DNA of 19,781 nucleotides from CAZPWF01 sp964610775 (GCA_964610775.1 CAZSZC010000014.1:1-19781), one strand, 5' to 3'. Shown: positions 14,763 through 19,781, numbered from the stretch's first letter. A program made the numbers and translations. The notes: a model not told the origin generated them from the letters alone.

Positions 14763-15272
14763 ATGTCGAATAGCCCACACTTTGAACACATTGAACTTTT
14801 TAGAAAAATGCACGGTCTTGTCGCGTACCTACCTGATGTCACCCGTATTCGCGCAATTCTTTATGCTGATACCTTAACTGCAAGTGAAGCTCTTCCGACA
14901 GTACCAATAGACCTGCCAAGTATTGGCGCAGATGGCTTAAATCCGGATTTATTGAGATATCTTGATCCAAAGCCAACTAATACAGAGTCAAGAACGTGGC
15001 ATTCAGGATATTGGTTTAGATTCCTCGCCTTCCGTAACGGTGAGCCATGGGTCGCAGAATCTGACCGTGGCTTTAGGAGAGCGTGTAATTATGCTGAGGG
15101 AGCACCCCATGACTACGTACTTGTATCTTCTCCTGAAGGTCCACCATATATCATTAACTACGGAGGTATGATCAACGGAGATGAGGCACAAGTCCCTCGC
15201 CATTATATCTCCCCAGAAGAAGCACGTGCATTCGGAGACGCTATTCTAAACTTAACCCCATTAGATATATAA
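14763..15272 (+). CDS. Cassette 5: hypothetical protein, 169 aa
   Basis: Not recognised; soluble. A Trp/Arg/Phe-rich middle (TWHSGYWFRFLAFRNGEPW, about residues 79-97) suggests beta strands, and the C-terminal part contains ISPEEARAFGDAIL, a likely helix. The -10 TATAAT ends 10 nt before the ATG with no Shine-Dalgarno, so the mRNA is probably leaderless or nearly so. The stop TAA is separated from repeat R6 by 4 bp. Confidence 0.7.
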   Translation: MSNSPHFEHIELFRKMHGLVAYLPDVTRIRAILYADTLTASEALPTVPIDLPSIGADGLNPDLLRYLDPKPTNTESRTWHSGYWFRFLAFRNGEPWVAESDRGFRRACNYAEGAPHDYVLVSSPEGPPYIINYGGMINGDEAQVPRHYISPEEARAFGDAILNLTPLDI

Positions 15273-15276
15273 TTCC

Positions 15277-15296
15277 AACCACAAGCAATATCTTTT
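15277..15296 (+). repeat. Array repeat R6
   Basis: AACCACAAGCAATATCTTTT. The -10 TATAAT (15311-15316), preceded by GCG, follows 25 bp after CAATAT. The downstream flank is shared exactly with R9, the upstream flank is not: this is the left edge of the duplication. Confidence 0.95.
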
Positions 15297-15323
15297 CCCG
15301 GCTCTGAGCGTATAATTATTTAC

Positions 15324-15572
15324 ATGACCAGTGATAGCAAAAAACTTACAATAGCCGTTAGTCCGGACATGCACGAACGACTGGGCGAGATGGCTTCAGC
15401 TCGTGGCATTACTGTCACAGAACAAATACGTCGCGCAATTGGTACGTTATCTACTATAGATATGGCTAGAGAGATTGATGTAGAAGCCGGCGGATCAGGT
15501 GATCTTTATATTGCACCAGCTAATCAATCAGATAAGCCAATTCATCTACTCCCAAAAATCGGCTCAATATAA
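15324..15572 (+). CDS. Cassette 6: ribbon-helix-helix protein, 82 aa (copy 1)
   Basis: Residues 7-42 form a ribbon-helix-helix (Arc/CopG-like) DNA-binding domain: strand KLTIAVSP, helix DMHERLGEMASARG, turn, and helix TVTEQIRRAIGTL. The C-terminal half (43-82) is unrecognised. RHH proteins bind DNA as dimers and are common as repressors or antitoxins; no toxin-like partner with overlapping reading frame is present, as each cassette is separately promoted. The -10 TATAAT ends 7 nt before the ATG and no Shine-Dalgarno is seen (leaderless). The TAA stop is part of repeat R7. An identical copy lies at 16494-16742. Confidence 0.85.
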   Translation: MTSDSKKLTIAVSPDMHERLGEMASARGITVTEQIRRAIGTLSTIDMAREIDVEAGGSGDLYIAPANQSDKPIHLLPKIGSI

Positions 15573-15592
15573 CCACAAGCAATATTATTTTT
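15570..15592 (+). repeat. Array repeat R7 (with stop codon of cassette 6)
   Basis: Starts with the stop TAA, then CCACAAGCAATAT followed by TATTTTT (3 bases differ from the consensus tail). The -10 TATAAT (15606-15611) follows 26 bp after CAATAT. Confidence 0.93.
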
Positions 15593-15634
15593 GTTACCTC
15601 AAGGGTATAATCCGAATCAAAGGAGATTAGTATC

Positions 15635-15898
15635 ATGGGAGATAGACTAGAAAGCTTACCAGAAGATAAATTACTAAAACTCAGAGAAAGTGCTGAGGGG
15701 ATGGGTGGCGAAGGAACATTGGGGCTTTTCGATAGCATCCCAACCCTTCCTTCGACTGAGCTATTAGAGCTGGCTTTTGGTGATCCATATTGGTTTCTAA
15801 AAGAACGAGCACGAAGTGAACTTAGTGATCGTTTAGCTGTCGTAGATAGTATTGTATTCGCACACCGTGCACAACAAGCACAAAACCCCCAGGAATAA
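15635..15898 (+). CDS. Cassette 7: hypothetical protein, 87 aa (copy 1)
   Basis: Not recognised. Soluble and largely helical: an N-terminal acidic helix (LPEDKLLKLRESAEG), a Gly-rich loop, and a C-terminal amphipathic helix (FLKERARSELSDRLAVVDSI) with a Gln/Ala tail. AAAGGAG lies 9 nt before the ATG, and the -10 at 15606-15611 gives a leader of about 17 nt. The stop TAA opens repeat R8. Identical copy at 16805-17068. Confidence 0.72.
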   Translation: MGDRLESLPEDKLLKLRESAEGMGGEGTLGLFDSIPTLPSTELLELAFGDPYWFLKERARSELSDRLAVVDSIVFAHRAQQAQNPQE

Positions 15899-15919
15899 CC
15901 ACAAGCAATATATTTCCCC
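15896..15919 (+). repeat. Array repeat R8 (with stop codon of cassette 7)
   Basis: Stop TAA, then CCACAAGCAATATATTT and CCCC. The -10 TATAAT (15927-15932) follows 21 bp after CAATAT, the shortest spacing in the array. Confidence 0.93.
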
Positions 15920-15938
15920 TCCTTGTTATAATCTAAAT

Positions 15939-16448
15939 ATGGAACAGAAAAACAAGACATGTGATATCTGTAGCTTCTTACCTACTGTACCAAGTGATTA
16001 CATCATTCTTGAGACCACCAACTGGGTTGTTAATCTTGGTTTTATAGACCAAACATTCCTAGGTAGATGCTACATAGCCATAAAAGATCATGTATCTGAG
16101 ATTGATTTAATCTCAGAGGAAGTTGAACAAGAGTTTATTACTGTGAGAAATAGGCTCATGAAGGCAATCCGAAATAGTTTTTCACCGATCACATTCAATG
16201 TGTCTTGTCTTAAAAACGATGCTTTTAAAGATGACCCCGACAATACCTCGCCAGAAGCTTCACACGTCCACTGGCACATTATCCCCCGATATGGCACTAA
16301 CCCCGTAATAATAAACGGCGAGGCATTCACAGACCCGATTCCTGGACGTTACATCAATTTAGACTACGAACGTAAAATTTACAGTAAAGACACTCTGAAT
16401 GAAATAGTGCGATCAATCAAACATAATATGGAAAAAACTTCCGAATAA
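15939..16448 (+). CDS. Cassette 8: HIT-family protein, 169 aa (copy 1)
   Basis: A histidine-triad domain protein: HVHWH (residues 109-113) followed by IIPRY is the H-x-H-x-H signature of HIT nucleotide hydrolases/transferases, with the upstream LGRCYIAIKDHV strand-helix also typical. A CxxC (CDIC, 8-11) near the start matches the N-terminal half of a zinc site seen in many HIT proteins. The family hydrolyses nucleotide phosphoramidates or dinucleotides; the substrate here is unknown. The start at 15939 is preferred over the in-frame ATG at 15852, since the latter would overlap the previous gene and repeat R8; the -10 TATAAT ends 6 nt before it (leaderless). The TAA stop opens R9. Identical copy at 17109-17618. 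Confidence 0.87.
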   Translation: MEQKNKTCDICSFLPTVPSDYIILETTNWVVNLGFIDQTFLGRCYIAIKDHVSEIDLISEEVEQEFITVRNRLMKAIRNSFSPITFNVSCLKNDAFKDDPDNTSPEASHVHWHIIPRYGTNPVIINGEAFTDPIPGRYINLDYERKIYSKDTLNEIVRSIKHNMEKTSE

Positions 16449-16469
16449 CCACGAGCAATATCTTTTCCC
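16446..16469 (+). repeat. Array repeat R9 (junction between the two duplicate blocks)
   Basis: Stop TAA, then CCACGAGCAATATCTTTTCCC. Its left flank equals that of R12 and its right flank equals that of R6, so it is the recombinant junction. The -10 TATAAT is at 16481-16486. Confidence 0.95.
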
Positions 16470-16493
16470 AGCTCTGAGCGTATAATTATTTAC

Positions 16494-16742
16494 ATGACCA
16501 GTGATAGCAAAAAACTTACAATAGCCGTTAGTCCGGACATGCACGAACGACTGGGCGAGATGGCTTCAGCTCGTGGCATTACTGTCACAGAACAAATACG
16601 TCGCGCAATTGGTACGTTATCTACTATAGATATGGCTAGAGAGATTGATGTAGAAGCCGGCGGATCAGGTGATCTTTATATTGCACCAGCTAATCAATCA
16701 GATAAGCCAATTCATCTACTCCCAAAAATCGGCTCAATATAA
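16494..16742 (+). CDS. Cassette 9: ribbon-helix-helix protein (copy 2)
   Basis: Same 82-aa product as 15324-15572: RHH domain at residues 7-42, unrecognised C-terminal half. It keeps the same leaderless promoter (-10 at 16481-16486, 7 nt from the ATG), so both copies should be expressed, doubling the dose of a DNA-binding protein. Confidence 0.85.
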   Translation: MTSDSKKLTIAVSPDMHERLGEMASARGITVTEQIRRAIGTLSTIDMAREIDVEAGGSGDLYIAPANQSDKPIHLLPKIGSI

Positions 16743-16762
16743 CCACAAGCAATATTATTTTT
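16740..16762 (+). repeat. Array repeat R10 (copy of R7)
   Basis: Identical to R7 with its TAA stop; -10 TATAAT at 16776-16781. Confidence 0.93.
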
Positions 16763-16804
16763 GTTACCTCAAGGGTATAATCCGAATCAAAGGAGATTAG
16801 TATC

Positions 16805-17068
16805 ATGGGAGATAGACTAGAAAGCTTACCAGAAGATAAATTACTAAAACTCAGAGAAAGTGCTGAGGGGATGGGTGGCGAAGGAACATTGGGGCTTTTC
16901 GATAGCATCCCAACCCTTCCTTCGACTGAGCTATTAGAGCTGGCTTTTGGTGATCCATATTGGTTTCTAAAAGAACGAGCACGAAGTGAACTTAGTGATC
17001 GTTTAGCTGTCGTAGATAGTATTGTATTCGCACACCGTGCACAACAAGCACAAAACCCCCAGGAATAA
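16805..17068 (+). CDS. Cassette 10: hypothetical protein, 87 aa (copy 2)
   Basis: Same product as 15635-15898, with the same Shine-Dalgarno AAAGGAG (16789-16795) and promoter (-10 at 16776-16781). Function unknown; no difference from copy 1 was seen. Confidence 0.72.
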   Translation: MGDRLESLPEDKLLKLRESAEGMGGEGTLGLFDSIPTLPSTELLELAFGDPYWFLKERARSELSDRLAVVDSIVFAHRAQQAQNPQE

Positions 17069-17089
17069 CCACAAGCAATATATTTCCCC
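17066..17089 (+). repeat. Array repeat R11 (copy of R8)
   Basis: Identical to R8 with its TAA stop; -10 TATAAT at 17097-17102. Confidence 0.93.
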
Positions 17090-17108
17090 TCCTTGTTATA
17101 ATCTAAAT

Positions 17109-17618
17109 ATGGAACAGAAAAACAAGACATGTGATATCTGTAGCTTCTTACCTACTGTACCAAGTGATTACATCATTCTTGAGACCACCAACTGGGTTGT
17201 TAATCTTGGTTTTATAGACCAAACATTCCTAGGTAGATGCTACATAGCCATAAAAGATCATGTATCTGAGATTGATTTAATCTCAGAGGAAGTTGAACAA
17301 GAGTTTATTACTGTGAGAAATAGGCTCATGAAGGCAATCCGAAATAGTTTTTCACCGATCACATTCAATGTGTCTTGTCTTAAAAACGATGCTTTTAAAG
17401 ATGACCCCGACAATACCTCGCCAGAAGCTTCACACGTCCACTGGCACATTATCCCCCGATATGGCACTAACCCCGTAATAATAAACGGCGAGGCATTCAC
17501 AGACCCGATTCCTGGACGTTACATCAATTTAGACTACGAACGTAAAATTTACAGTAAAGACACTCTGAATGAAATAGTGCGATCAATCAAACATAATATG
17601 GAAAAAACTTCCGAATAA
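17109..17618 (+). CDS. Cassette 11: HIT-family protein (copy 2)
   Basis: Same 169-aa product as 15939-16448, including HVHWH at 109-113 and CDIC at 8-11. The start is again the ATG 6 nt after the -10 box rather than the in-frame ATG at 17022. The stop TAA opens repeat R12, after which the sequence departs from copy 1. Confidence 0.87.
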   Translation: MEQKNKTCDICSFLPTVPSDYIILETTNWVVNLGFIDQTFLGRCYIAIKDHVSEIDLISEEVEQEFITVRNRLMKAIRNSFSPITFNVSCLKNDAFKDDPDNTSPEASHVHWHIIPRYGTNPVIINGEAFTDPIPGRYINLDYERKIYSKDTLNEIVRSIKHNMEKTSE

Positions 17619-17639
17619 CCACGAGCAATATCTTTTCCC
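17616..17639 (+). repeat. Array repeat R12 (right edge of duplication)
   Basis: Stop TAA, then CCACGAGCAATATCTTTTCCC as in R9; the flank diverges from 17640. The -10 TATAAT (17651-17656), preceded by GCG, follows 25 bp after CAATAT. Confidence 0.95.
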
Positions 17640-17662
17640 CTCCCCTAGCGTATAATAAAAGT

Positions 17663-18025
17663 ATGGGTGATATTTATAGAACTAGTATCGAACGAGAACG
17701 CATAGAAGCAAAGACCTGCGAATCTATTGAAGACGCAGCGAGACTTATGAAGGCCGCTCAAGAAATAATGAGAATTGCTCAACATCATGTTTCCCAAGCA
17801 AGTTTAGAGACTTTTATGGGCAATCAATGGTACCGAATAACACTTCCAGACGAAGCTGAAGCAACTGTAGTTTTAGATGGTAATATCATAGAAACTCAGC
17901 CAACAACTTTTATTGCTACTGAGCTGACCTCAATTGGTCAACACGGGACAGAGTTTAAAAACATAGAAACTGGCCACGAATTACATTTGCGCGGCTACGA
18001 CTTCGAAATCACCCCAATAGAATAA
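17663..18025 (+). CDS. Cassette 12: hypothetical protein, 120 aa
   Basis: Not recognised. The N-terminal 50 residues look like a long helix (ESIEDAARLMKAAQEIMRIA), the C-terminal 70 like a beta-rich domain (WYRITLPDEAEATVVLDGN and later HELHLRGYDFEITPIE). Soluble. The -10 TATAAT ends 6 nt before the ATG with no Shine-Dalgarno, so the transcript is probably leaderless. The TAA stop opens repeat R13. This is the last plus-strand gene of the array. Confidence 0.72.
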   Translation: MGDIYRTSIERERIEAKTCESIEDAARLMKAAQEIMRIAQHHVSQASLETFMGNQWYRITLPDEAEATVVLDGNIIETQPTTFIATELTSIGQHGTEFKNIETGHELHLRGYDFEITPIE

Positions 18026-18048
18026 ACCAAAAGCAATATCTTTTTCCC
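18023..18048 (+). repeat. Array repeat R13 (right end, variant)
   Basis: Stop TAA, then ACCAAAAGCAATATCTTTTT and CCC; CAC is replaced by CAA, which makes the core a better palindrome (AAAAG/CTTTT around CAATAT). It lies between convergent genes, so it cannot serve as a promoter element. Confidence 0.9.
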
Positions 18049-18055
18049 GATAAAT

Positions 18056-18466
18056 TTAGATCAATTTCAAATTCGATTTTATGCTATTTGTTGCGTCAGA
18101 CCTACCCTTAGTAACGTCTCTATCTTTGATGCCTGTACTATTCGATATATATAACAAGTTTACTGCAGTCTGACTGATAGTCTCTGGGCTAGGCAGCAAG
18201 TAAAGAGTTGATAAAATTTTATGGAAAGATATACCGTAATATTTTTCTTCTAAATCACAGCTTAATTGCCTGAACTCCTCTGTAACATTTTTAATGACGT
18301 CTACATCGTCTGAGTAATACTTATTTGCATTGTACTTCAGTCTATTTTGTATCCTACCCTTTACTTCTCTAAACTCAAGCATAGGTTGAAGAATAAAATT
18401 CTTTGAAAGATAGGCAATTATTGCCATCCCGATACCGAACAGAAATATCCAAGATTGTTCACTCAT
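18056..18466 (-). CDS. Hypothetical protein with N-terminal membrane anchor, 136 aa
   Basis: Not recognised. Residues 5-22 (SWIFLFGIGMAIIAYLS) form one hydrophobic segment, a likely signal anchor; the rest is a soluble, mainly helical domain with several Tyr and Lys residues. The -10 TAAAAT (18473-18478) ends 6 nt before the ATG, again a leaderless arrangement. It lies 7 bp beyond repeat R13, on the opposite strand, and no repeat is found on its other side, so it either is a reversed terminal cassette that lost its outer repeat or marks the flank of the array. Confidence 0.68.
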   Translation of the reverse strand: MSEQSWIFLFGIGMAIIAYLSKNFILQPMLEFREVKGRIQNRLKYNANKYYSDDVDVIKNVTEEFRQLSCDLEEKYYGISFHKILSTLYLLPSPETISQTAVNLLYISNSTGIKDRDVTKGRSDATNSIKSNLKLI

Positions 18467-18517
18467 AGTATTATTTTAGCCCCAGGCTTTGGAAAACAAA
18501 AGGAACGAATAAAGTTG

Positions 18518-18940
18518 TTATTCGACAGCTAGTTTAGCTAGGTCTTCAGCAATATGCTGGGCATCACCTTCAGTTAATGGTTGTTGAGTCGCAGAAGAAG
18601 AATAGTTAGTTATTTCCCCTTGGGGTATCTCGCCGTTTAATACCAATATATGTCTTGAGAGGTCTGCATCTTGCATTCCGTAAGTGATTTCATATCCCCA
18701 TCGCGCAGTTTTCGCAAGCTCACCAAGAGGCCGACTTATACTAACCGTAGGTGATGTATTAGGCTTGGCCTCAACCAGCGTCGGTCTATTTATTGGAACT
18801 GTGGCATTAAACGTCTTAAAACTAGTACCTGCAGAGGTAGTTTCTAGCCCAACACATCTTAGAACACCTTCTGCTGCTTTTATAACGGAAGCTAAGGTTT
18901 GGGGTGATGCTGGTTCTAGCTCAGGATTTTTATCTGTCAT
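18518..18940 (-). CDS. Hypothetical protein, 140 aa
   Basis: Not recognised. The start MTDKNPELE at 18940 is preferred to the ATG at 18976 because a strong promoter, TTGATA-17-TATAAT (18948-18976), ends 7 nt before it. The protein is soluble: an N-terminal helix (TLASVIKAAEGVLRCVG), a Thr/Ser/Pro-rich centre, a probable strand region (WGYEITYGMQDADLSRHILVLNG is broken by loops), and a C-terminal helix (DAQHIAEDLAKLAVE). Its size, soluble character and leaderless promoter resemble the array genes, but no array repeat flanks it. Confidence 0.68.
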   Translation of the reverse strand: MTDKNPELEPASPQTLASVIKAAEGVLRCVGLETTSAGTSFKTFNATVPINRPTLVEAKPNTSPTVSISRPLGELAKTARWGYEITYGMQDADLSRHILVLNGEIPQGEITNYSSSATQQPLTEGDAQHIAEDLAKLAVE

Positions 18941-18947
18941 GTTATAT

Positions 18948-18976
18948 ATTATAGCACAAAGCTTAAGCTTTATCAA
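18948..18976 (-). promoter_or_regulatory. Promoter of the 140-aa gene
   Basis: TTGATA (18971-18976), 17-bp spacer, TATAAT (18948-18953); ATG 7 nt downstream. Confidence 0.75.
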
Positions 18977-19244
18977 CTTGTAGCATTCCAGCCTCTGGAA
19001 GTCCCTGATGAGTAGTCCCCCTCTGTGGGACAGAAGGAGTGAGTGAAAGAATTACGTCGTGATACGAGGATGTCTGAACGTAGTGAGTTCCGCAGTATCC
19101 GAGTAAGTCTGAACGAATGACGCTCTAGTTTTACAGCTGGGGTGGCTCCTTTTTGCATACTTTTTGCAGCTACTGGGAAAAAGTATGTGCAACAGACCAA
19201 TGTAATTGGTCGTGCAGATGTGATTGAAAAACGTAGGAAAAGAT
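18977..19244. other. Hairpin-rich non-coding gap downstream of 5S rRNA
   Basis: No convincing gene. Perfect inverted repeats occur one after another: TTCCAG/CTGGAA (18986-19000), TCTGT/ACAGA (19022-19034), GATAC/GTATC with inner GAAC/GTTC (19061-19099), CATACTTTTT/AAAAAGTATG (19156-19187) and GACCAAT/ATTGGTC (19195-19211). A minus-strand frame across this region runs into the 5S gene and is judged spurious. The region may be a structured RNA or a decayed element; no known RNA family is recognised. Confidence 0.6.
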
Positions 19245-19270
19245 AAAACCCCTCGTTTCCGAAGGGTTTT
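19245..19270. terminator. rRNA operon terminator
   Basis: Stem AAAACCCCTCG/CGAAGGGTTTT (one mismatch) around TTTC, just 7 bp past the 5S 3' end, with T-rich flanks on both strands. It ends the minus-strand rRNA operon. Confidence 0.8.
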
Positions 19271-19277
19271 ATATAAT

Positions 19278-19391
19278 TTGGCACCGTGCTATTTTCCCAG
19301 GCTTTGATTGGCCAAGTATTGTAACCGCTGAGAGGCTTAACTGCTGTGTTCGGTATGGGAACAGGTGTCTCCCTCCCGCCATGGGCACCAA
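19278..19391 (-). rRNA. rrf: 5S ribosomal RNA
   Basis: About 114 nt. On the minus strand the ends TTGGTGCC and GGTGCCAA pair as the terminal helix. Conserved inner blocks are present: CCCATACCGAACACAG and GTTAAGCCTCTCAGCG. Ends are set from the helix and may be off by 1-3 nt. It follows the 23S gene after a 240-bp spacer. Confidence 0.93.
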
Positions 19392-19634
19392 TCAGAATGG
19401 AGACAAACCTACGGTTTTTCTCATCGCGCCGGGAACGAAATAAATTCATTACTCGGGCTTCTCTTTTCCCTTTTATCAAAAAAGGAAATCTATTGATGTC
19501 CATGCGAATGGTTACATTCACGGATAGAAATTTTTTAAGGTAAACGGTCATGGTGGTTTAGAACCACCAATAACTAGTCAATGCACTTCACGGTTTCCAT
19601 AACGCTCAGGAGAATATCCTGAATGTTCTGGTCG
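19392..19634 (-). other. 23S-5S internal transcribed spacer
   Basis: About 240 bp with no tRNA gene. It holds inverted repeats suited to RNA processing, for example GGTGGTT/AACCACC near 19553-19569 and a TTTCC/GGAAA stem near 19467-19490. Confidence 0.7.
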
Positions 19635-19781
19635 TAAAAAGTCAATGGGACTATTAGTACGCTTCGGCTCAATACGTTACCGCACTTTCACCTTGCGCCT
19701 ATCAAACTGATCGTCTTTCAGTGTCCTCATAGGGAAATCTAATCTTGGGATTAGTTTCGCGCTTAATATGCTTTCAGCGCT
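19635..19781 (-). rRNA. rrl: 23S ribosomal RNA, 3' end (partial)
   Basis: The minus strand reads GAAAGCATATTAAGCGCGAA, then GAGCCGAAGCGTACTAATAG, both characteristic of the last ~150 nt of 23S rRNA. The gene runs off the right edge; the exact 3' end (about 19633-19640) cannot be fixed without the pairing 5' end. Confidence 0.92.

Larger units (their letters stand above)
15301..16469 (+). repeat. Tandem duplication, copy 1 (three cassettes)
   Basis: 1169 bp, identical by eye to 16471-17639. The single base between the copies is G at 15300, A at 16470 and C at 17640. Upstream of 15300 and downstream of 17640 the flanks diverge except for the repeat itself, so the crossover lies in the shared AGCAATATCTTTTCCC. 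Confidence 0.93.
16471..17639 (+). repeat. Tandem duplication, copy 2 (three cassettes)
   Basis: Identical by eye to 15301-16469 over 1169 bp, including promoters, genes and three array repeats. Total identity implies a very recent event or an assembly artefact. Confidence 0.93.
13166..18048 (+). mobile_element. Candidate integron-like array of single-gene cassettes
   Basis: Thirteen direct repeats (core ACCACRAGCAATATCTTTT) bound twelve intervals of about 294-565 bp, each holding one small gene with its own promoter. The repeat orientation is constant while gene orientation varies (intervals 3 and 4 are reversed). A three-interval block is duplicated exactly with its ends in the repeat. This matches the logic of integron cassette arrays. 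What is missing: a recognisable attC fold, an attI site, and any integrase gene in the window. An array grown by homologous recombination between short repeats is the main alternative. Confidence 0.7.

Noticed and set aside
15852..15938. N-terminal extension of the HIT gene
   Set aside because: It would overlap the previous gene and the repeat; the -10 box sits 6 nt before the ATG at 15939.
15520..15960. A 146-aa minus-strand open frame (and its copy at 16690-17130)
   Set aside because: It is the reverse reading of the array genes at 15635-15898, crosses repeats R7 and R8, and has no ribosome site or promoter of its own.
13166..18048. CRISPR array
   Set aside because: Repeats are evenly oriented but spaced 300-560 bp with genes in between; spacers of 25-40 bp and cas genes are absent.
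13166..18048. Repeats as ordinary intrinsic terminators of each gene
   Set aside because: The T-run CTTTTT is present but there is no GC-rich stem before it, and the same sequence lies at the 5' side of the minus-strand gene at 13993-14319.
19003..19052. Hammerhead ribozyme (CTGATGAG followed by a stem and GAAA)
   Set aside because: The GAAA is not next to the closing of a stem II, and no stems I and III can be formed with a cleavage site; the match is likely chance.
18973..19551. A 192-aa minus-strand open frame
   Set aside because: It runs straight through the 5S rRNA gene and its terminator; the rRNA explains this DNA.
19392..19634. tRNA gene in the 23S-5S spacer
   Set aside because: No cloverleaf, no GTTCRA T-loop with matching acceptor arms; only simple hairpins.

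Overview
The window looks like part of a small-genome Patescibacteria/CPR chromosome, most likely Candidatus Saccharibacteria. This is inferred from a short IF2, a four-domain S1 protein, tiny intergenic gaps, many promoters whose -10 box lies 6-10 nt before the ATG (probable leaderless mRNAs), and many short proteins I do not recognise. TGA behaves as a stop codon, so there is no sign of the recoded UGA of Absconditabacteria/Gracilibacteria. No 16S or database search was available, so the phylum call is provisional.

Layout. (1) 1-2822, plus strand: a conserved housekeeping run of priA (5' end cut by the window), def and fmt. The last two are the enzymes that remove and add the formyl group of initiator Met. 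(2) 2824-9451, minus strand: rpsA and infB from a strong promoter at 9550-9578, then three genes that look lineage-specific: a small C-terminally anchored protein, a 928-residue membrane protein with internal repeats, and a DUF5663-like protein. (3) 9675-11014, plus strand: a ROK-type sugar kinase/regulator lacking the usual zinc motif, overlapping an HExxH plus zinc-ribbon protein, closed by a bidirectional terminator. (4) 11025-13128, minus strand: a KGG-type basic protein behind a promoter-plus-terminator leader, a probable 2OG-Fe(II) oxygenase, a VOC protein, a hypothetical protein and a membrane protein.

(5) 13166-18048 is the striking part. Thirteen copies of a ~20-bp direct repeat (core ACCACRAGCAATATCTTTT) occur every 0.3-0.57 kb, and each interval holds exactly one small gene. 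All repeats point the same way, although two genes inside the array and the gene just after it are on the opposite strand. Most plus-strand genes have their TAA stop built into the repeat, and each gene has its own promoter. A block of three cassettes (ribbon-helix-helix protein, unknown protein, HIT-family protein) is duplicated in tandem, identical over 1169 bp by eye, with both junctions inside the repeat. This is the architecture of an integron-like cassette array, but the repeat is short, is not a recognisable attC site, and no recombinase gene lies in the window.

(6) 18056-19781, minus strand: two small genes, a hairpin-rich gap, then a terminator, 5S rRNA and the 3' end of 23S rRNA, so an rRNA operon enters from the right.
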